In this document: one piece after another, positions 16,984 to 26,806 of the stretch | How the letters are laid out: every line of letters starts with the position of its first letter | Numbering within the stretch: position 1 is the stretch's first letter | From: Gemmatimonadota bacterium | GTDB lineage: Bacteria; Latescibacterota; UBA2968; UBA8231 | Assembly (NCBI GenBank): GCA_018660835.1 | Contig: JABJJN010000011.1 | Coordinates: forward strand, 149,067 to 213,066 | Direction of reading: 5' to 3' | Length of the DNA stretch: 64,000 nt | The notes under the pieces: generated by a model | The model's input: only the letters and a program-made list of their open reading frames with translations | The model's database searches: none | Told to the model about the DNA's origin: nothing | Program-made: the position numbers and the translations under genes

Positions 16984-19005
16984 TCAGGATCCGGGCGAAT
17001 CATCGTCCTGACGCTCGCCGGTTGAGTCAGACTCGGTCGAGGACGAGTCGGTCGCCGTTGAGTCGGTAGAAGGTTGGCCATTGGTGCCCTGCTCAGATTC
17101 AGGAGCCGAGGCACCGATGGTGTCACCATTGCCAGTGTCACTGGTGGCAACATCGCCGCTAGCAGAAACACTGCCGCTCTTCGCCTCTTCATCGAGTTCG
17201 GGATGACGTGGTTCCTTGCCGAGAATGACACGGAGTTGGTCCCCCTCCATGATCTCTTCTTTGAAGAGAATCTTGACGACGTCCTCCAACTGGCTACGAT
17301 TTTCGGACAAAACCACCTTCGCCCGCTCGTAGCTCTCAGCTATGATCCGCGAGACCTCGGAATCAATCTCTCTTGCGATTTCCTCTGAGAAGGGTCGGTC
17401 GTTGGTGCCCATCCCAAGAAACTGATTCTGCCCGCGCTCTTCACGTCGAGCGACCAAGCCAAGGGAATCGCTCATCCCGTATTCCTTGACCATACTCTCG
17501 GCAATTCCCGTCGCCCGCTGTAAGTCATTGGATGCGCCCGTCGAGATCTCCTTGAAAACGATCTCCTCTGCAGCGCGACCACCCAACAGCGCACAGATCG
17601 TGTCCATTAGCTCGTTCCTCGTCATGAGGTAACGATCCTCGGCAGGTGTATTCAACGTATAACCAAGTGCGCCGACGCCTCTGGGGATGATGGAGATCTT
17701 CTCCACGGGATTTGCCTCGTCGAGCAATTCGCCGACAATCGCATGCCCCGCCTCATGATAGGCGACGATCCTGCGCTCCTTCTCGTTGAGCACACGACTC
17801 TTGCGCTCAAGACCGGCGACAGCACGCTCAACGGCTTCGCTGAGCTCGTCCATCGAGATCGCGCTCTTATTGCGTCGCGCCGCGAGCAAGGCCGCTTCGT
17901 TGATGATATTTGCCAGGTCCGCCCCGGCGAAACCCGGTGTTCGTACTGCCAGACGATGCAGGTTGACGTCGTCGCCAAGTTTGGCCTCACGCGCGTGGAT
18001 GCGCAGAATGGCCTCACGCCCCTTTACATCAGGTCGATCCACCGTCACTGTGCGATCAAAGCGCCCGGGACGAAGCAATGCTGGATCGAGGATCTCCGGA
18101 CGATTCGTCGCAGCCATCAAGATGACGCCCGCATTGTTCTCGAAACCATCGAGTTCCGTAAGCAGCTGATTCAGGGTCTGCTCGCGCTCGTCATGGCCGC
18201 CAAAAGAACCGGCACCGCGCGCCTTGCCGAGCGCATCCAGCTCGTCGATAAAAACGATGGCTGGCGCGTGCTTCTTCGCCTGCTCGAAAAGGTCTCGAAC
18301 ACGGGCGGCTCCGACGCCGACAAACATCTCAACAAAATCTGATCCACTGATCGAGAAGAATGGCACCCCTGCCTCACCGGCAACGGCTTTGGCCAACAAG
18401 GTCTTGCCTGTGCCTGGGGATCCGACGAGCAAGACTCCACGCGGAATCTTCCCACCGAGAGCCTGGAAGCGCTCGGGGGTCTTGAGGAATTCGACGACCT
18501 CCTCGAGTTCCTCTTTCGCCTCATCGATGCCCGCAACGTCTTCGAAGGTGATCCCCGTCCCCTTCTCCATATAGACTTTGGCCTTGCTCTTGCCAATCGA
18601 CATCAGGCCGCCGGAGCCGCCACCCATTCGACGTGCCATGAACATCCAAATGGCCACGAAGAAAAGGGCTGGCAGAATCCAACCGAGCAGTGAAGTCAGA
18701 AGCGAGTCACGTTTACCCGTGTATTCGGGTACATGCTCCTGCAGCAACTCGACCAGCCCATCATCGGGCAATCGAGTCACGGAGAAGCTTCGTGTTCCCT
18801 GGCCATCGTCGGTAAAATACTTACCTGAGATGTCGTCGTTGCCGATGTAAGCTTCGGCGATCCGGCCATCCACGACTAAGCTTCGGAACTCGCTGTATTT
18901 GACAGTGTCGACCTGCCCCTCGAAATAGCTCTGCATGACGAGGAGGAGGAGGATGGTGAGGATCGCGTACGCGATAGAGAGCTGGGTTTTGCGGTCGAGT
19001 CGCAT
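16984..19005 (-). CDS. ftsH: ATP-dependent zinc metalloprotease FtsH
   Basis: 673 residues with the complete FtsH plan: first helix about 9-25, a periplasmic domain, second helix about 103-124, then the AAA module with Walker A GSPGTGKT (about 195-202), Walker B VFIDE (about 251-255) and the second region of homology [17 protein letters not shown]. The protease follows with HEAGH (about 417-421). The membrane-anchored hexamer degrades misfolded membrane and regulatory proteins. The last about 70 residues are an acidic Ser/Thr/Asp-rich tail, longer than usual and presumably unstructured. No tilS, hpt or folP neighbour is present, unlike the common ftsH context. Confidence 0.97.
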   Translation of the reverse strand: MRLDRKTQLSIAYAILTILLLLVMQSYFEGQVDTVKYSEFRSLVVDGRIAEAYIGNDDISGKYFTDDGQGTRSFSVTRLPDDGLVELLQEHVPEYTGKRDSLLTSLLGWILPALFFVAIWMFMARRMGGGSGGLMSIGKSKAKVYMEKGTGITFEDVAGIDEAKEELEEVVEFLKTPERFQALGGKIPRGVLLVGSPGTGKTLLAKAVAGEAGVPFFSISGSDFVEMFVGVGAARVRDLFEQAKKHAPAIVFIDELDALGKARGAGSFGGHDEREQTLNQLLTELDGFENNAGVILMAATNRPEILDPALLRPGRFDRTVTVDRPDVKGREAILRIHAREAKLGDDVNLHRLAVRTPGFAGADLANIINEAALLAARRNKSAISMDELSEAVERAVAGLERKSRVLNEKERRIVAYHEAGHAIVGELLDEANPVEKISIIPRGVGALGYTLNTPAEDRYLMTRNELMDTICALLGGRAAEEIVFKEISTGASNDLQRATGIAESMVKEYGMSDSLGLVARREERGQNQFLGMGTNDRPFSEEIAREIDSEVSRIIAESYERAKVVLSENRSQLEDVVKILFKEEIMEGDQLRVILGKEPRHPELDEEAKSGSVSASGDVATSDTGNGDTIGASAPESEQGTNGQPSTDSTATDSSSTESDSTGERQDDDSPGS

Positions 19006-19618
19006 GAGATTAAGTCGTCAGGCCTCGAGAGGCGTGGTAGGCAGTCGTCGTCAGGGCTGGGTGAATGGACGCCTCAAGGACTGGCAAGTTGCCAGAGCCG
19101 CCCACATACCTGACAGTTCGTGCGCCAACAGAAACAATACGCGACGTAAACGAACGATCAGAGACGAAAGCGACAGCTCGGCGGCGGACCTGCCCGATCT
19201 GCCCTAAAGGCTTGTACTGAAATCAGTTAGGATAATAGACGGGTGCGAAGATAACCGGCAGGATGTGGCAGGTCAAGGTGCCAAAGACAGATCTTAGCCT
19301 ATGTAAACCATCTAGTTGGGCGTGATGGCGAGCTCGTCCTGACGCGTCGGCACTGAGGGGGAGGATTTGACCGAGACGGCGTCAACCAGATCGGCGATGG
19401 TTGTCGCATCCAGCGATTGGCTGGTCAATAGATAGCCCTGACGCAGGAAGGTCTGAATCAGAGACTGATTCTTGTGTTTGCGGAGATGGAAAGTCGGTTT
19501 CATATCTGTCCAGAGGAATTGGCCGGTCCCTGGTCCACTTTACTATCGGCAGTCCCGCGCGGGTCGCCACCTTTTCAGTGATCGAACGCACACTTCGGAG
19601 AAATATTCCTGTAGCGAT
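19006..19618. other. Long intergenic region upstream of ftsH
   Basis: 613 bases separate ftsH from the next minus-strand gene upstream, a methyltransferase whose stop is at 19619. I find no tRNA or small RNA signature. It contains one short open frame (19312-19503, listed separately) and a weak promoter-like pair for ftsH: TTGACC (read on the minus strand from 19276-19271) and TTATCT (19254-19249), separated by 16 bases. The rest shows no structure I can name. Confidence 0.4.
19312..19503 (-). CDS. Possible small hypothetical protein
   Basis: A 63-codon frame on the minus strand between the methyltransferase gene and ftsH. The peptide begins MKPTFHLRKHKNQS and continues with FLRQGYLLTSQSLDATTIADL, a composition compatible with a soluble helical protein. 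I do not recognise it. Only a weak CTGGA lies upstream of the start. It could equally be an unused frame in the ftsH leader; another frame of similar length overlaps it. Confidence 0.25.
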   Translation of the reverse strand: MKPTFHLRKHKNQSLIQTFLRQGYLLTSQSLDATTIADLVDAVSVKSSPSVPTRQDELAITPN

Positions 19619-20395
19619 TCAATTTTCCGGTTTTTCCGCGACGAGGAATCGTTCGCCATCGTCAAATGTCCCCCATCGACTCCAAGGTTGTCCACGCTCG
19701 AGTCGCTGGCGCGAGTTGAAATCAACGATGCGAAAACCCGCCATTTCCAGGTGACGGCGCCACAGGAAAGGCGGCCAGACCTGGAGATAGGGCGCCTCCT
19801 CGATGTCATCATCGATGAAGCGCTCACCGAGTTCATGCTCTCTCAGGGGCAGTCCGAAGACTCGACGCGCGATCAGACGCGCAAACGCTCGCAGGCGCAT
19901 GGGAACGTGGGTGTTGAAAGCGAAGAGTGAGTGAACGCACAATATCAGACGTCCCCCCGGGCGCAGGACGCGGAGGGCTTCCAGCAAGACCCTATCCTTC
20001 CCCCGCCTCCCAGGGACCAACTCGATACCGTTGTAACAGAATAAGACGGAGTCAAAGCTCTCAGCAGGAAAACTCAACTGTGTTGCGTCCCCGACCTCGA
20101 AACTCAACTCTCCACTGACCTGCTGTGCATACTTTGCCTGTTCGCGGGCGGCTGCGATCATCCCATCACTGATATCGATTCCGACCACATTCAACCCCAT
20201 CTCCGCCAGCGGAATCGCAACACGCCCCGCCCCGCAACCCAGATCCAGGACATGAGCAGCTTCCGGCAGGTGTTCTGCCACCAAGGCTTCCTCTGCGGGC
20301 CATAGACCGACCCTGACATAGCGCGTCACGATGCGCGCATCCTCGTAGGACTCGCGAATCATCCGCCGCAGCGTGTCGTAGCGCTCCGTGTCCAT
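19619..20395 (-). CDS. SAM-dependent class I methyltransferase
   Basis: 258 residues. The SAM-binding Rossmann motifs are clear: motif I VLDLGCGAGRVAIPL, an acidic residue after strand 2 in VVGIDIS, then VGDATQLSFPAESFDSVLFCYN. This is the Methyltransf_11/25 group, which methylates small molecules or lipids; the substrate is unreadable. The C-terminal part is Arg-rich and contains several aromatic residues. The gene lies 67 bp after the E2 acyltransferase gene on the same strand. Confidence 0.85.
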   Translation of the reverse strand: MDTERYDTLRRMIRESYEDARIVTRYVRVGLWPAEEALVAEHLPEAAHVLDLGCGAGRVAIPLAEMGLNVVGIDISDGMIAAAREQAKYAQQVSGELSFEVGDATQLSFPAESFDSVLFCYNGIELVPGRRGKDRVLLEALRVLRPGGRLILCVHSLFAFNTHVPMRLRAFARLIARRVFGLPLREHELGERFIDDDIEEAPYLQVWPPFLWRRHLEMAGFRIVDFNSRQRLERGQPWSRWGTFDDGERFLVAEKPEN

Positions 20396-20462
20396 TTCTA
20401 GAGGTCACTGACAGGCAGGAAGGCACGTCTCTGGCCAGCAGAAGAACTCGGCAATCTGGACC

Positions 20463-21725
20463 TTAAGCGAGCAGGGCCGGCGACTGCAATGTATCGCGAA
20501 GGTGTTGAAGAAAGCGCGCACCCATTGCACCGTCGATGGCACGGTGATCGGCGGCGAGGTTGAGCGTCATCATGGGCCGCACGCCCATCGCGCCCTGATC
20601 GTCGACAGGCACCACCCGACGCTCCACGGCTCCTACGGCAAGGATCGCGACCTGCGGCGGATTTATGATCGCGCTGAATGAAGAGATCTCAAACATCCCA
20701 AGATTCGTCACCGTGAAACTGCCGCCCGTCATTTCATCGACGCCGAGACGCCCGTCCCGGGCCATGTCCACGAGTCTGCGGCTTTCCTGGGCAATCTGCT
20801 CGACACCAAGAGACTGTACACTACGCATGACGGGGACGACAAGCCCCGTTCCTGTATCAGTTGCGATGCCGAGATCGACGCCGGGCAGCTGATGCAACTG
20901 GCCATCGATGAAGTGACTGTTCAGCCGCGGATGCTGCCTGAGGGTCAGAGCCAATGCCCGCAGAATCAGATCGTTATAAGAGATCCGCTTGCCCTCGGCA
21001 GCGAATCCACCACGAAACTGTTCAAGCCAGTGGGCGGCGACCTCCATCCGCAGTTGGATATGAGGTGCATCACGATAAGACGCAGAAAGGCGGTCAGCTG
21101 CTACCTGCTGAGCACGGCTCAGTTCGATGATGGCAGGCGTCTCCACAAGCGGCGGCTGATCTATGGTCGAATCGGGGGCCGGGCGCTCAGAGTGTGCTGG
21201 AGCGGACGGAGGTGCTGGTGCGAGGCCTTCCAGATCGGCGCTCACAATACGGCCCCCTGGGCCACTTCCCACGATCGTGGCCAGGTCGAGGCCCTTCTCT
21301 ACGGCGATCTTGCGGGCTTTTGGTGAAGCACGATGCCTCGGTCGCTCCTGCGGCTCAGGAACAGATTCCGCGGCGGCGGAGACGGCATCAAGCTCTTGTG
21401 TCAGACGATGCGCGGGTGGAGAGTCGCCAGGAACCACCTGCCCTGAGGAGGGCTCAGTAGCCTGACTCAGTGATGGGATCGCTTCGCCGGGTGCAGAGAT
21501 AATGGCAATGGGCGTCGCAACATCGACTTCCTCACCCGCTGCGACGAGGATTCTGCCGACGATTCCCTCTACCTGCGCTTCAACTTCCATCGTGACCTTG
21601 TCGGTCTCGACCTCAAGGAGGGGTTCGCCTTTGCGAACAGACTCGCCCTCGGCCTTGAGCCAAGCGGCGATCGTACCCCGTTCCATCGTCAGCCCCAATT
21701 TGGGCATCACTACATCTGTCGCCAT
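20463..21725 (-). CDS. Dihydrolipoamide acyltransferase (E2 of a 2-oxoacid dehydrogenase complex)
   Basis: 420 residues in the standard order: N-terminal lipoyl domain with the modified Lys in ETDKVTME (about residue 43), a Pro/Ser-rich linker, a peripheral subunit-binding domain (ASPKARKIAVEKGLD...GPGGRIVSADL, about 135-170), and the catalytic CAT domain ending with DHRAIDGA, which carries the active-site His. It transfers acyl groups from lipoate to CoA. No E1 or E3 gene is adjacent; the neighbours are a methyltransferase and a small membrane protein. It may work with an E1 encoded elsewhere; pyruvate, branched-chain and acetoin complexes cannot be separated by eye. Confidence 0.9.
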   Translation of the reverse strand: MATDVVMPKLGLTMERGTIAAWLKAEGESVRKGEPLLEVETDKVTMEVEAQVEGIVGRILVAAGEEVDVATPIAIISAPGEAIPSLSQATEPSSGQVVPGDSPPAHRLTQELDAVSAAAESVPEPQERPRHRASPKARKIAVEKGLDLATIVGSGPGGRIVSADLEGLAPAPPSAPAHSERPAPDSTIDQPPLVETPAIIELSRAQQVAADRLSASYRDAPHIQLRMEVAAHWLEQFRGGFAAEGKRISYNDLILRALALTLRQHPRLNSHFIDGQLHQLPGVDLGIATDTGTGLVVPVMRSVQSLGVEQIAQESRRLVDMARDGRLGVDEMTGGSFTVTNLGMFEISSFSAIINPPQVAILAVGAVERRVVPVDDQGAMGVRPMMTLNLAADHRAIDGAMGARFLQHLRDTLQSPALLA

Positions 21726-21755
21726 CCGCCCGTCCCGTTTCTCTAAGGTGCCGGT

Positions 21756-22031
21756 CTATCGACCCTTGCCACCCTTTTTGCGTTTCTTGCCACTGGTACT
21801 CTTGCTACCGGCACTCTGGCCAGCAGCCGGCTTGGGCGCCGGAGATGGGTTTGTGGGCGCCGCGTCGGCTGTCTGAGCATCATCGGACAGCATCTGGACT
21901 TGCTCGTCGTCGACAAACGCCGGTGCTGAATCCTGGACGAATTTGTGGTAAGCAACACTACCCCAGATGACGATGAGACCGATGACCGACACGATCAGAA
22001 TCGTGCGATCGGGCTCGATCATTTCCTGCAT
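21756..22031 (-). CDS. Small single-helix membrane protein with Lys/Gly-rich tail
   Basis: 91 residues: a short polar start, one hydrophobic helix (about 11-27, ILIVSVIGLIVIWGSVAYH), an acidic-to-polar middle and an Ala/Pro/Ser linker that ends in the very basic KKRKKGGKGR. The function is not recognisable. It sits 30 bp upstream of the E2 gene and 66 bp downstream of the glycosyltransferase gene, so it is likely co-transcribed with both. The basic tail might bind nucleic acid or phospholipid head groups, but that is only composition. Confidence 0.6.
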   Translation of the reverse strand: MQEMIEPDRTILIVSVIGLIVIWGSVAYHKFVQDSAPAFVDDEQVQMLSDDAQTADAAPTNPSPAPKPAAGQSAGSKSTSGKKRKKGGKGR

Positions 22032-22097
22032 GGTCAGGCGACCTCCGCACTGTCTTCAAAAAGTGGGCGTGAACTTAAGATCTTTCGGCGACGACGA

Positions 22098-23252
22098 TCA
22101 GGCTGTGGATGGGGTCGATCCTGCACCATCGACGAGGGACCGTTCCTCCATCGCATCGCGCCGCAACGCTCGGTCCAGGCCATCGACGACGCGAGCAATA
22201 CTGATTGCTCGAAGATCACGTTCTTCGATAATCTCGACCAACTGATTGCGGCTCGAGACCCAGCGTCTCGCGTCCTCATCGAAAATGCCAACAGCCGGAA
22301 CTCCCAGAGAGTGAGCCAGATGCAAGACATTGGTGTTACAGGCGATCAGTGCCCGGCAGCCCTGTAACAGCGCCGCCACGCCAGCCAGATCGTCTTCTTC
22401 GAAGGGGAGCACGCGACTTCCGTACGTCTTCGTAAGATAGTTGACCTGTTTGCGCTCGGCGAGAGAAAAGAACAACACAGCGCGGGCCCCACGTTCGATG
22501 ACGCGCCCCACAATGTCGTCCAGTTGGCGGCAATTCAGACCAGGCCCCTCGCCTCGCCCAAGATCAACTGCCACGACATGGCCAGTACTAAATTCGCCGT
22601 CGAGATAACGCTCGCGAAGCTGATTTCCTTCCCCCTCGCCAATGGCCCAACTCACGTCGCCACACGGCTCGATTCCGAGCAGGCGGACGAGAGAGAGCAC
22701 CTGCTCGACCTCGAACACCTCTTCTCTTTGGCGAACGATCTGCAGGTTGAAGGAAGTCTCTACATCGCGCTGGAAGCCGACGCGGATTCGGGCCCCACTG
22801 AGTCCACACAACTGAGCGAGGCGGAAACTGCAGTCTGGCCCCAGACAGATGGCCAGATCGTATGGATCACGCCGCAGTTCGTCGACGAAGTCGTGATACG
22901 CCGCAGACCAAACCTGCTCGACCAACGGCGCCGTCAGCACTTCATCGACGAAGGGAATCGATTCGGCAAGTCGGGCATCATCTGATTTGGTCAGCAACGC
23001 GATATGCGCATCTGCATAATGTGCGCGCACAGCCTTGTAGATTTGCGCGCCCATAAACAAACCACCGACACGATCATTGGGAATCAGCAGGATTCTCTGC
23101 GCCCGCCGTAACTCACCAAAAATGTCGAGGGATTCATCCCGCCGTGGTCTGGGCCCCTTCCAGCGCAGGGCCATTCGTTCGAGCAATGAGCCCCGCCGCC
23201 AACGTTCGCCCTTCATCCGGTCTCCATCCCACGCCCGGACCGGTCCCAGCAT
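22098..23252 (-). CDS. Glycosyltransferase family 9 (heptosyltransferase-like)
   Basis: About 384 residues. The pattern ILLIPNDRVGGLFMGAQIYKAVRAHY near the N-terminus and the C-terminal CRALIACNTNVLHLAHSLGVPAVGIF are characteristic of ADP-heptose:LPS heptosyltransferases, where the second motif binds the nucleotide sugar. The enzyme probably builds core oligosaccharide of LPS or a similar glycan. The start is set at the ATG four bases after the stop of the upstream MinD-like gene (TGAGAAGATG); a second ATG at 23216 with GGAG upstream is also plausible. The ORF-track start lies inside the previous gene. An acidic tail ends the protein. Confidence 0.8.
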   Translation of the reverse strand: MLGPVRAWDGDRMKGERWRRGSLLERMALRWKGPRPRRDESLDIFGELRRAQRILLIPNDRVGGLFMGAQIYKAVRAHYADAHIALLTKSDDARLAESIPFVDEVLTAPLVEQVWSAAYHDFVDELRRDPYDLAICLGPDCSFRLAQLCGLSGARIRVGFQRDVETSFNLQIVRQREEVFEVEQVLSLVRLLGIEPCGDVSWAIGEGEGNQLRERYLDGEFSTGHVVAVDLGRGEGPGLNCRQLDDIVGRVIERGARAVLFFSLAERKQVNYLTKTYGSRVLPFEEDDLAGVAALLQGCRALIACNTNVLHLAHSLGVPAVGIFDEDARRWVSSRNQLVEIIEERDLRAISIARVVDGLDRALRRDAMEERSLVDGAGSTPSTA

Positions 23253-23256
23253 CTTC

Positions 23257-24315
23257 TCACCAGAACTTGGCCTCTGCCTTGGCGACCTGCGCAAGTTTGC
23301 GATGTTGTTTGGCCTCGAATCGATGCAAACGATCAGACACATCAAGACCATTCATCAACACGTTGTAGACATCGGTAGCAGCAGCAGATTTTGGTGATGT
23401 GAGCATCACAGGACGGCGCCGCTCACAGGCATCGAGAATCTTATCGTCGTTGCGGACATACCCGATGTATTCCAACTCCGTCGACAGATACTCCCGCACG
23501 AGCGTGACAAAACGATCGACTTCATCAATGTGGCGTCGGCTTCTTACGCGGTTGAGTAACAGACGCGGTCGGTAGTCGGCCAACATCTGTCGCCCCTCTT
23601 CCATCGCCACCGGATCGATTTCCCCAATCCGGAGAAGTAGATCCGCTACGCGTCCACTACGGCGTCCGGCCTCACGGGCGAATTCACCAATGACGTCGGT
23701 CACCGGGTCATTCTTGCGGAACAAACGCCGCAATTTCCGATAGACCGTGTTTTTGATAAACCCATACGCATCAACGCGAGCCTGGGGCTCAGGCGTACAC
23801 ACGACAATGCCGTCTTCTGCGAGGGTGAAGATATCGAGGGTATTGTAGGCAGACCCGGCGCCCAAATCGATCAGTACAAAATCAGCATCCAGTTTGCGGA
23901 TATGTCTGATGAGTTTCGTCTTTGCACCATGTGACAGATTTGCCATTCCAACCAGCTCACTACCGCCACAGGCGAGGCGCAGATTCTCGTTAGGTGTCGG
24001 CAGCAACACGTCGCGAAGTTCATCGACTTCACGGGTCAGGAAAGTGCTCAGACTGCGCGGCGGCGAGACCTGATTGAAAAACAGGTGCAGATCTGCGCCA
24101 CCTAGATCGCCATCAACAAGGATGACCTTATACCCCAGAAGGGACAGCCCTAAGCCGAGATTTGCCGTGAGTGTCGACTTGCCTGTACCGCCCTTGCCGC
24201 CGGCAACGGGCCAGATCACGGTGGACGGTGCCTGCGTATCCAGGACGATGACATTCGAGTCGTCCGCCACGGGTTCAAGCCGCGGCGAAGGGAGAGGGCG
24301 GAGCTGGACGGTCAT
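23257..24315 (-). CDS. MinD/ParA-like P-loop ATPase (FlhG-like)
   Basis: 352 residues with the deviant Walker A KGGTGKST (about 41-48), the switch region VILVDGDLGGADLHLFF and the VLIDLGAGSAYNTLD stretch. This is the MinD/FlhG/ParA family, which positions membrane-associated complexes by dimerising on ATP. The C-terminal part is long and basic (RLHRFEAKQHRKLAQVAKAEAKFW) and may form an amphipathic membrane or partner contact. No flagellar or division genes are nearby, so the cargo is unknown. The gene starts a run with the glycosyltransferase, and a promoter-like pair lies upstream (listed). Confidence 0.85.
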   Translation of the reverse strand: MTVQLRPLPSPRLEPVADDSNVIVLDTQAPSTVIWPVAGGKGGTGKSTLTANLGLGLSLLGYKVILVDGDLGGADLHLFFNQVSPPRSLSTFLTREVDELRDVLLPTPNENLRLACGGSELVGMANLSHGAKTKLIRHIRKLDADFVLIDLGAGSAYNTLDIFTLAEDGIVVCTPEPQARVDAYGFIKNTVYRKLRRLFRKNDPVTDVIGEFAREAGRRSGRVADLLLRIGEIDPVAMEEGRQMLADYRPRLLLNRVRSRRHIDEVDRFVTLVREYLSTELEYIGYVRNDDKILDACERRRPVMLTSPKSAAATDVYNVLMNGLDVSDRLHRFEAKQHRKLAQVAKAEAKFW

Positions 24316-24640
24316 GAGGTTGGCCTCGGTCGGCCTCCAGTCCTGTATCCGCGGGGAGCGGCGGCAGGGCGGGAGCGCTGTAAGAACAAGGGTTTATGAT
24401 AATCCACACCACCGAAGTGTCAAGCGAAGAGCCACGTCCTCGACTCGACCTGTGCTGATGTGATTTCAAGACAAGTACCTGCTATTTGACTATCGGCACG
24501 AGCGTCCAAATGTCCAGCCTATGGCTCAAGATGAGCCAATACTAGTATAAAACGGATAATGCCGGTTGCCGCCGCCTCCCTCCTGGCTACCTTTTTCGCA
24601 CCCAAAATGAGCTCGTGGAGCTTCCAAAGACTGAGGATCT
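24316..24640. other. Divergent intergenic region between MinD-like and Nudix genes
   Basis: 325 bases separate two divergently transcribed genes. The minus strand carries the promoter-like pair for the MinD-like gene listed separately. On the plus strand the clearest element is an AT-rich TATAAA at 24546-24551, about 90 bases before the Nudix start, but with no convincing -35 hexamer 16-18 bases upstream. I see no ORF, hairpin or repeat that demands an explanation. Confidence 0.5.
24396..24423 (-). promoter_or_regulatory. Candidate sigma70-type promoter for the MinD-like gene
   Basis: Read on the minus strand, TTGACA (24423-24418) is followed after 16 bases by TATCAT (24401-24396). The -35 is a perfect consensus and the -10 matches 4 of 6 positions. 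The start site would be near 24388, about 73 bases before the gene start at 24315, leaving a normal leader. Confidence 0.5.
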
Positions 24641-25105
24641 GTGTCCGAATCTACCATAACCCGAGACTTCACAGCGACAACCTTCATCGTTCGAGATGAA
24701 CACGTTTTCTTGTTGTGGCACAATAAGATACAGACATGGCTCCCGCCAGGGGGACACATTCATGCCGGCGAACTTCCTGAGCAGGCGGCCCTTCGGGAAG
24801 TCTTTGAAGAGAGCGGTCTCGCGGTACGACTTATCGAACCTGTCGATGGCGGTCAAATATGGGGACCCGTCAAAGTGCTGCATCAACCCGTGTGTATCCT
24901 GCTGGAGGACATTGAGCCATATCACCAGCACATTGATCTGATCTACTTCGCCGTCACTGTGGATCGGGGGCCAGCGAAGGTCAATCCTCGAGAAGCACGC
25001 GAGGGTCGCTGGGTAGATGCATCCACCTTGGAGGGGGCCGACGACATACACGAGGATATTCGGATCCTCGGTAAGCGCGCCCTCGCTGCGGCAGCTGGCC
25101 AATGA
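24641..25105 (+). CDS. Nudix hydrolase
   Basis: 154 residues starting at a GTG with GAGG four to five bases upstream. The Nudix box reads GGHIHAGELPEQAALREVFEESGL, which fits GX5EX7REUXEEXGU with all the metal-binding Glu residues present. The family hydrolyses nucleoside diphosphates linked to another moiety, including oxidised nucleotides and NDP-sugars; the substrate is not clear. The stop overlaps the HDAC-like gene start by 4 bp (ATGA), so the two are co-translated. Confidence 0.9.
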   Translation: MSESTITRDFTATTFIVRDEHVFLLWHNKIQTWLPPGGHIHAGELPEQAALREVFEESGLAVRLIEPVDGGQIWGPVKVLHQPVCILLEDIEPYHQHIDLIYFAVTVDRGPAKVNPREAREGRWVDASTLEGADDIHEDIRILGKRALAAAAGQ

Positions 25106-26049
25106 CGACGACACGCATTTACTACCACGAAGCCTGCCTGCAGCATGACGCGGGGGCGTGGCACCCCGAACGCCCGGATCGGGTGGAACATGCTTGGCGA
25201 CATCTGCAGACAACGGGACTGCTACAGCAATTATGCGTGATGACACCTACCCCGGCACCGCTTGAGTCCATCGTGACCAGCCATAGTCAGCGCTTGATCG
25301 ACGACATACAGCAAGCGGCAGAGCGTGGTGTAGAGGCCATGGTGGACCCTGATACGGTGATCACGCCTGCAACATGGCTGGCAGCACGTCTGGCAAGCGG
25401 CGGAGCGATCGCAGCCTGTGATGCGGTCCTCGATCAGGGAGGAAATGCGTTCTGCCTGCACCGCCCTCCTGGACACCATGCAGAGTTCGACCGGGCCATG
25501 GGCTTCTGCTACTTCAATCATGTCGCAATCGCTGCACGACACCTGCTTGACCATCACGGGTTGGAACGTGTGGCGATCGTCGACTGGGACGTCCACCACG
25601 GCAATGGCACACAACACACCTTCGATGAGGACCCGCGTGTTCTGTTTTGCAGCATCCACCAGTCGCCACATTATCCCGGCACCGGCGCCGCCACGGAGAC
25701 GGGTGTGGGCGCAGGTGCGGGATCAACCTTGAATGTTCCCCTGATGGCCGGTCAAACGGATGACGACTACTTGCGTGTCACGGAACAGATTCTGCGCCCC
25801 GCCATCGAAGCGTTTCAGCCGCAGTTTATCCTGATCTCTGCTGGATTCGACGCGCACGAGGCTGACCCGCTAGGGGAGATGGAGATTTCCACGGCAGGCT
25901 TCAGAAAGCTGTCAGACAAGGTTCTGTCCATCGCACAACAGCAGTGCGAAGGACGATGCGTCAGCATGCTGGAAGGCGGCTATGATCTGGATGCGACGTC
26001 GCGCTCGATTGCCGCACATCTGGAGAGTTTGCTCGCCGCCAGGGGCTAA
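25102..26049 (+). CDS. Histone deacetylase/acetylpolyamine amidohydrolase-family protein
   Basis: 315 residues of the arginase-like deacetylase fold. The active site can be traced: PPGHHAEFDRAMGFCYFNH (the general base His pair and the conserved FCYFNN-like loop), DWDVHHGNGTQ (zinc Asp and His), and SAGFDAHEADPLG (last Asp). Bacterial members deacetylate polyamines, acetoin-related regulators or acetylated proteins. It is co-translated with the Nudix hydrolase and ends convergently 48 bp from a methyltransferase gene. Confidence 0.9.
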   Translation: MTTTRIYYHEACLQHDAGAWHPERPDRVEHAWRHLQTTGLLQQLCVMTPTPAPLESIVTSHSQRLIDDIQQAAERGVEAMVDPDTVITPATWLAARLASGGAIAACDAVLDQGGNAFCLHRPPGHHAEFDRAMGFCYFNHVAIAARHLLDHHGLERVAIVDWDVHHGNGTQHTFDEDPRVLFCSIHQSPHYPGTGAATETGVGAGAGSTLNVPLMAGQTDDDYLRVTEQILRPAIEAFQPQFILISAGFDAHEADPLGEMEISTAGFRKLSDKVLSIAQQQCEGRCVSMLEGGYDLDATSRSIAAHLESLLAARG

Positions 26050-26097
26050 AAAAAGGCTGACCACGACGCAGACGCCGTGTCCTGGCCCAACGGTCCT

Positions 26098-26799
26098 CTA
26101 CAGTGGCTTCTGTAGCCGGTGCACGTCCACTTCATGGGTGAGAGACTGCCAGACCACGTCGATGGTCTCCCGCTCGTGTTGATATCCGAGTTCGCACAGG
26201 GCTTTGAACAAGGGCTGCGCGGCGGGTCGTCCTGGGTCACTCAGATACAAACGGCCCCCAGGGACCAGCATCTGCCTCAGCGTCCGCAGCAGATAGGGAT
26301 GCAGGACCTTTTCGTAGGCGACATCAGACGCCACGAAGCAGTCCACGGCATCCCCCACGGGATGACTCCAATCTAGATACGAAACACGATGCTGGAACTC
26401 AGGGATGCCGTTCGTACGCGCATTGTGGGCTGCCAGGATGAGCGCATCTTCGACATAGTCGGTCGCTTCAACCCGCCATCCGGCCCGTGCGAGGGCAACG
26501 CCTACCAGCCCTAACCCGCAGCCAAGCTCACGGATGTCAGTATTCGTCGGCTCAGGTGCATTGTGGACGAACCAGCGAGACAGACCCACAGAGGCTGGCC
26601 AAATCTCGGCCCAATAGGGAAAGCGGGCGCGAGTGGCACCCGCTTCCTCTTGCTCGATGAGACGATCCAGTAGCGCATACGTATCTCGGGTCTGGACCAT
26701 AGAGACAGAAAGCTCAGCATCTATTTCAACATCGATGCTGAGCGTGTCGTATTTCTTCAGTGTGCGTGCGGTTTGCCGTCGAGCGTAGCGTTTCAGCAA
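26098..26799 (-). CDS. METTL21/nicotinamide N-methyltransferase-like protein methyltransferase
   Basis: 233 residues. The PYWAEIWPAS motif ahead of the SAM-binding ELGCGLGLVGVALA and the VASDVAYE segment place it in the lysine-methyltransferase-like (family 16) group, often acting on proteins such as ribosomal or elongation factors. Its first about 45 residues are basic and polar; a Met at MVQTRDTY about residue 34 is an alternative start. It follows the Spy-like gene by 7 bp on the same strand. Confidence 0.8.
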   Translation of the reverse strand: MLKRYARRQTARTLKKYDTLSIDVEIDAELSVSMVQTRDTYALLDRLIEQEEAGATRARFPYWAEIWPASVGLSRWFVHNAPEPTNTDIRELGCGLGLVGVALARAGWRVEATDYVEDALILAAHNARTNGIPEFQHRVSYLDWSHPVGDAVDCFVASDVAYEKVLHPYLLRTLRQMLVPGGRLYLSDPGRPAAQPLFKALCELGYQHERETIDVVWQSLTHEVDVHRLQKPL

Positions 26800-26806
26800 A
26801 TGAGTT

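Noticed and set aside
19249-19276. TTGACC / TTATCT pair before ftsH
   Set aside because: Too weak and too far from the gene (about 240 bases) to list as a separate promoter; mentioned under the intergenic region.
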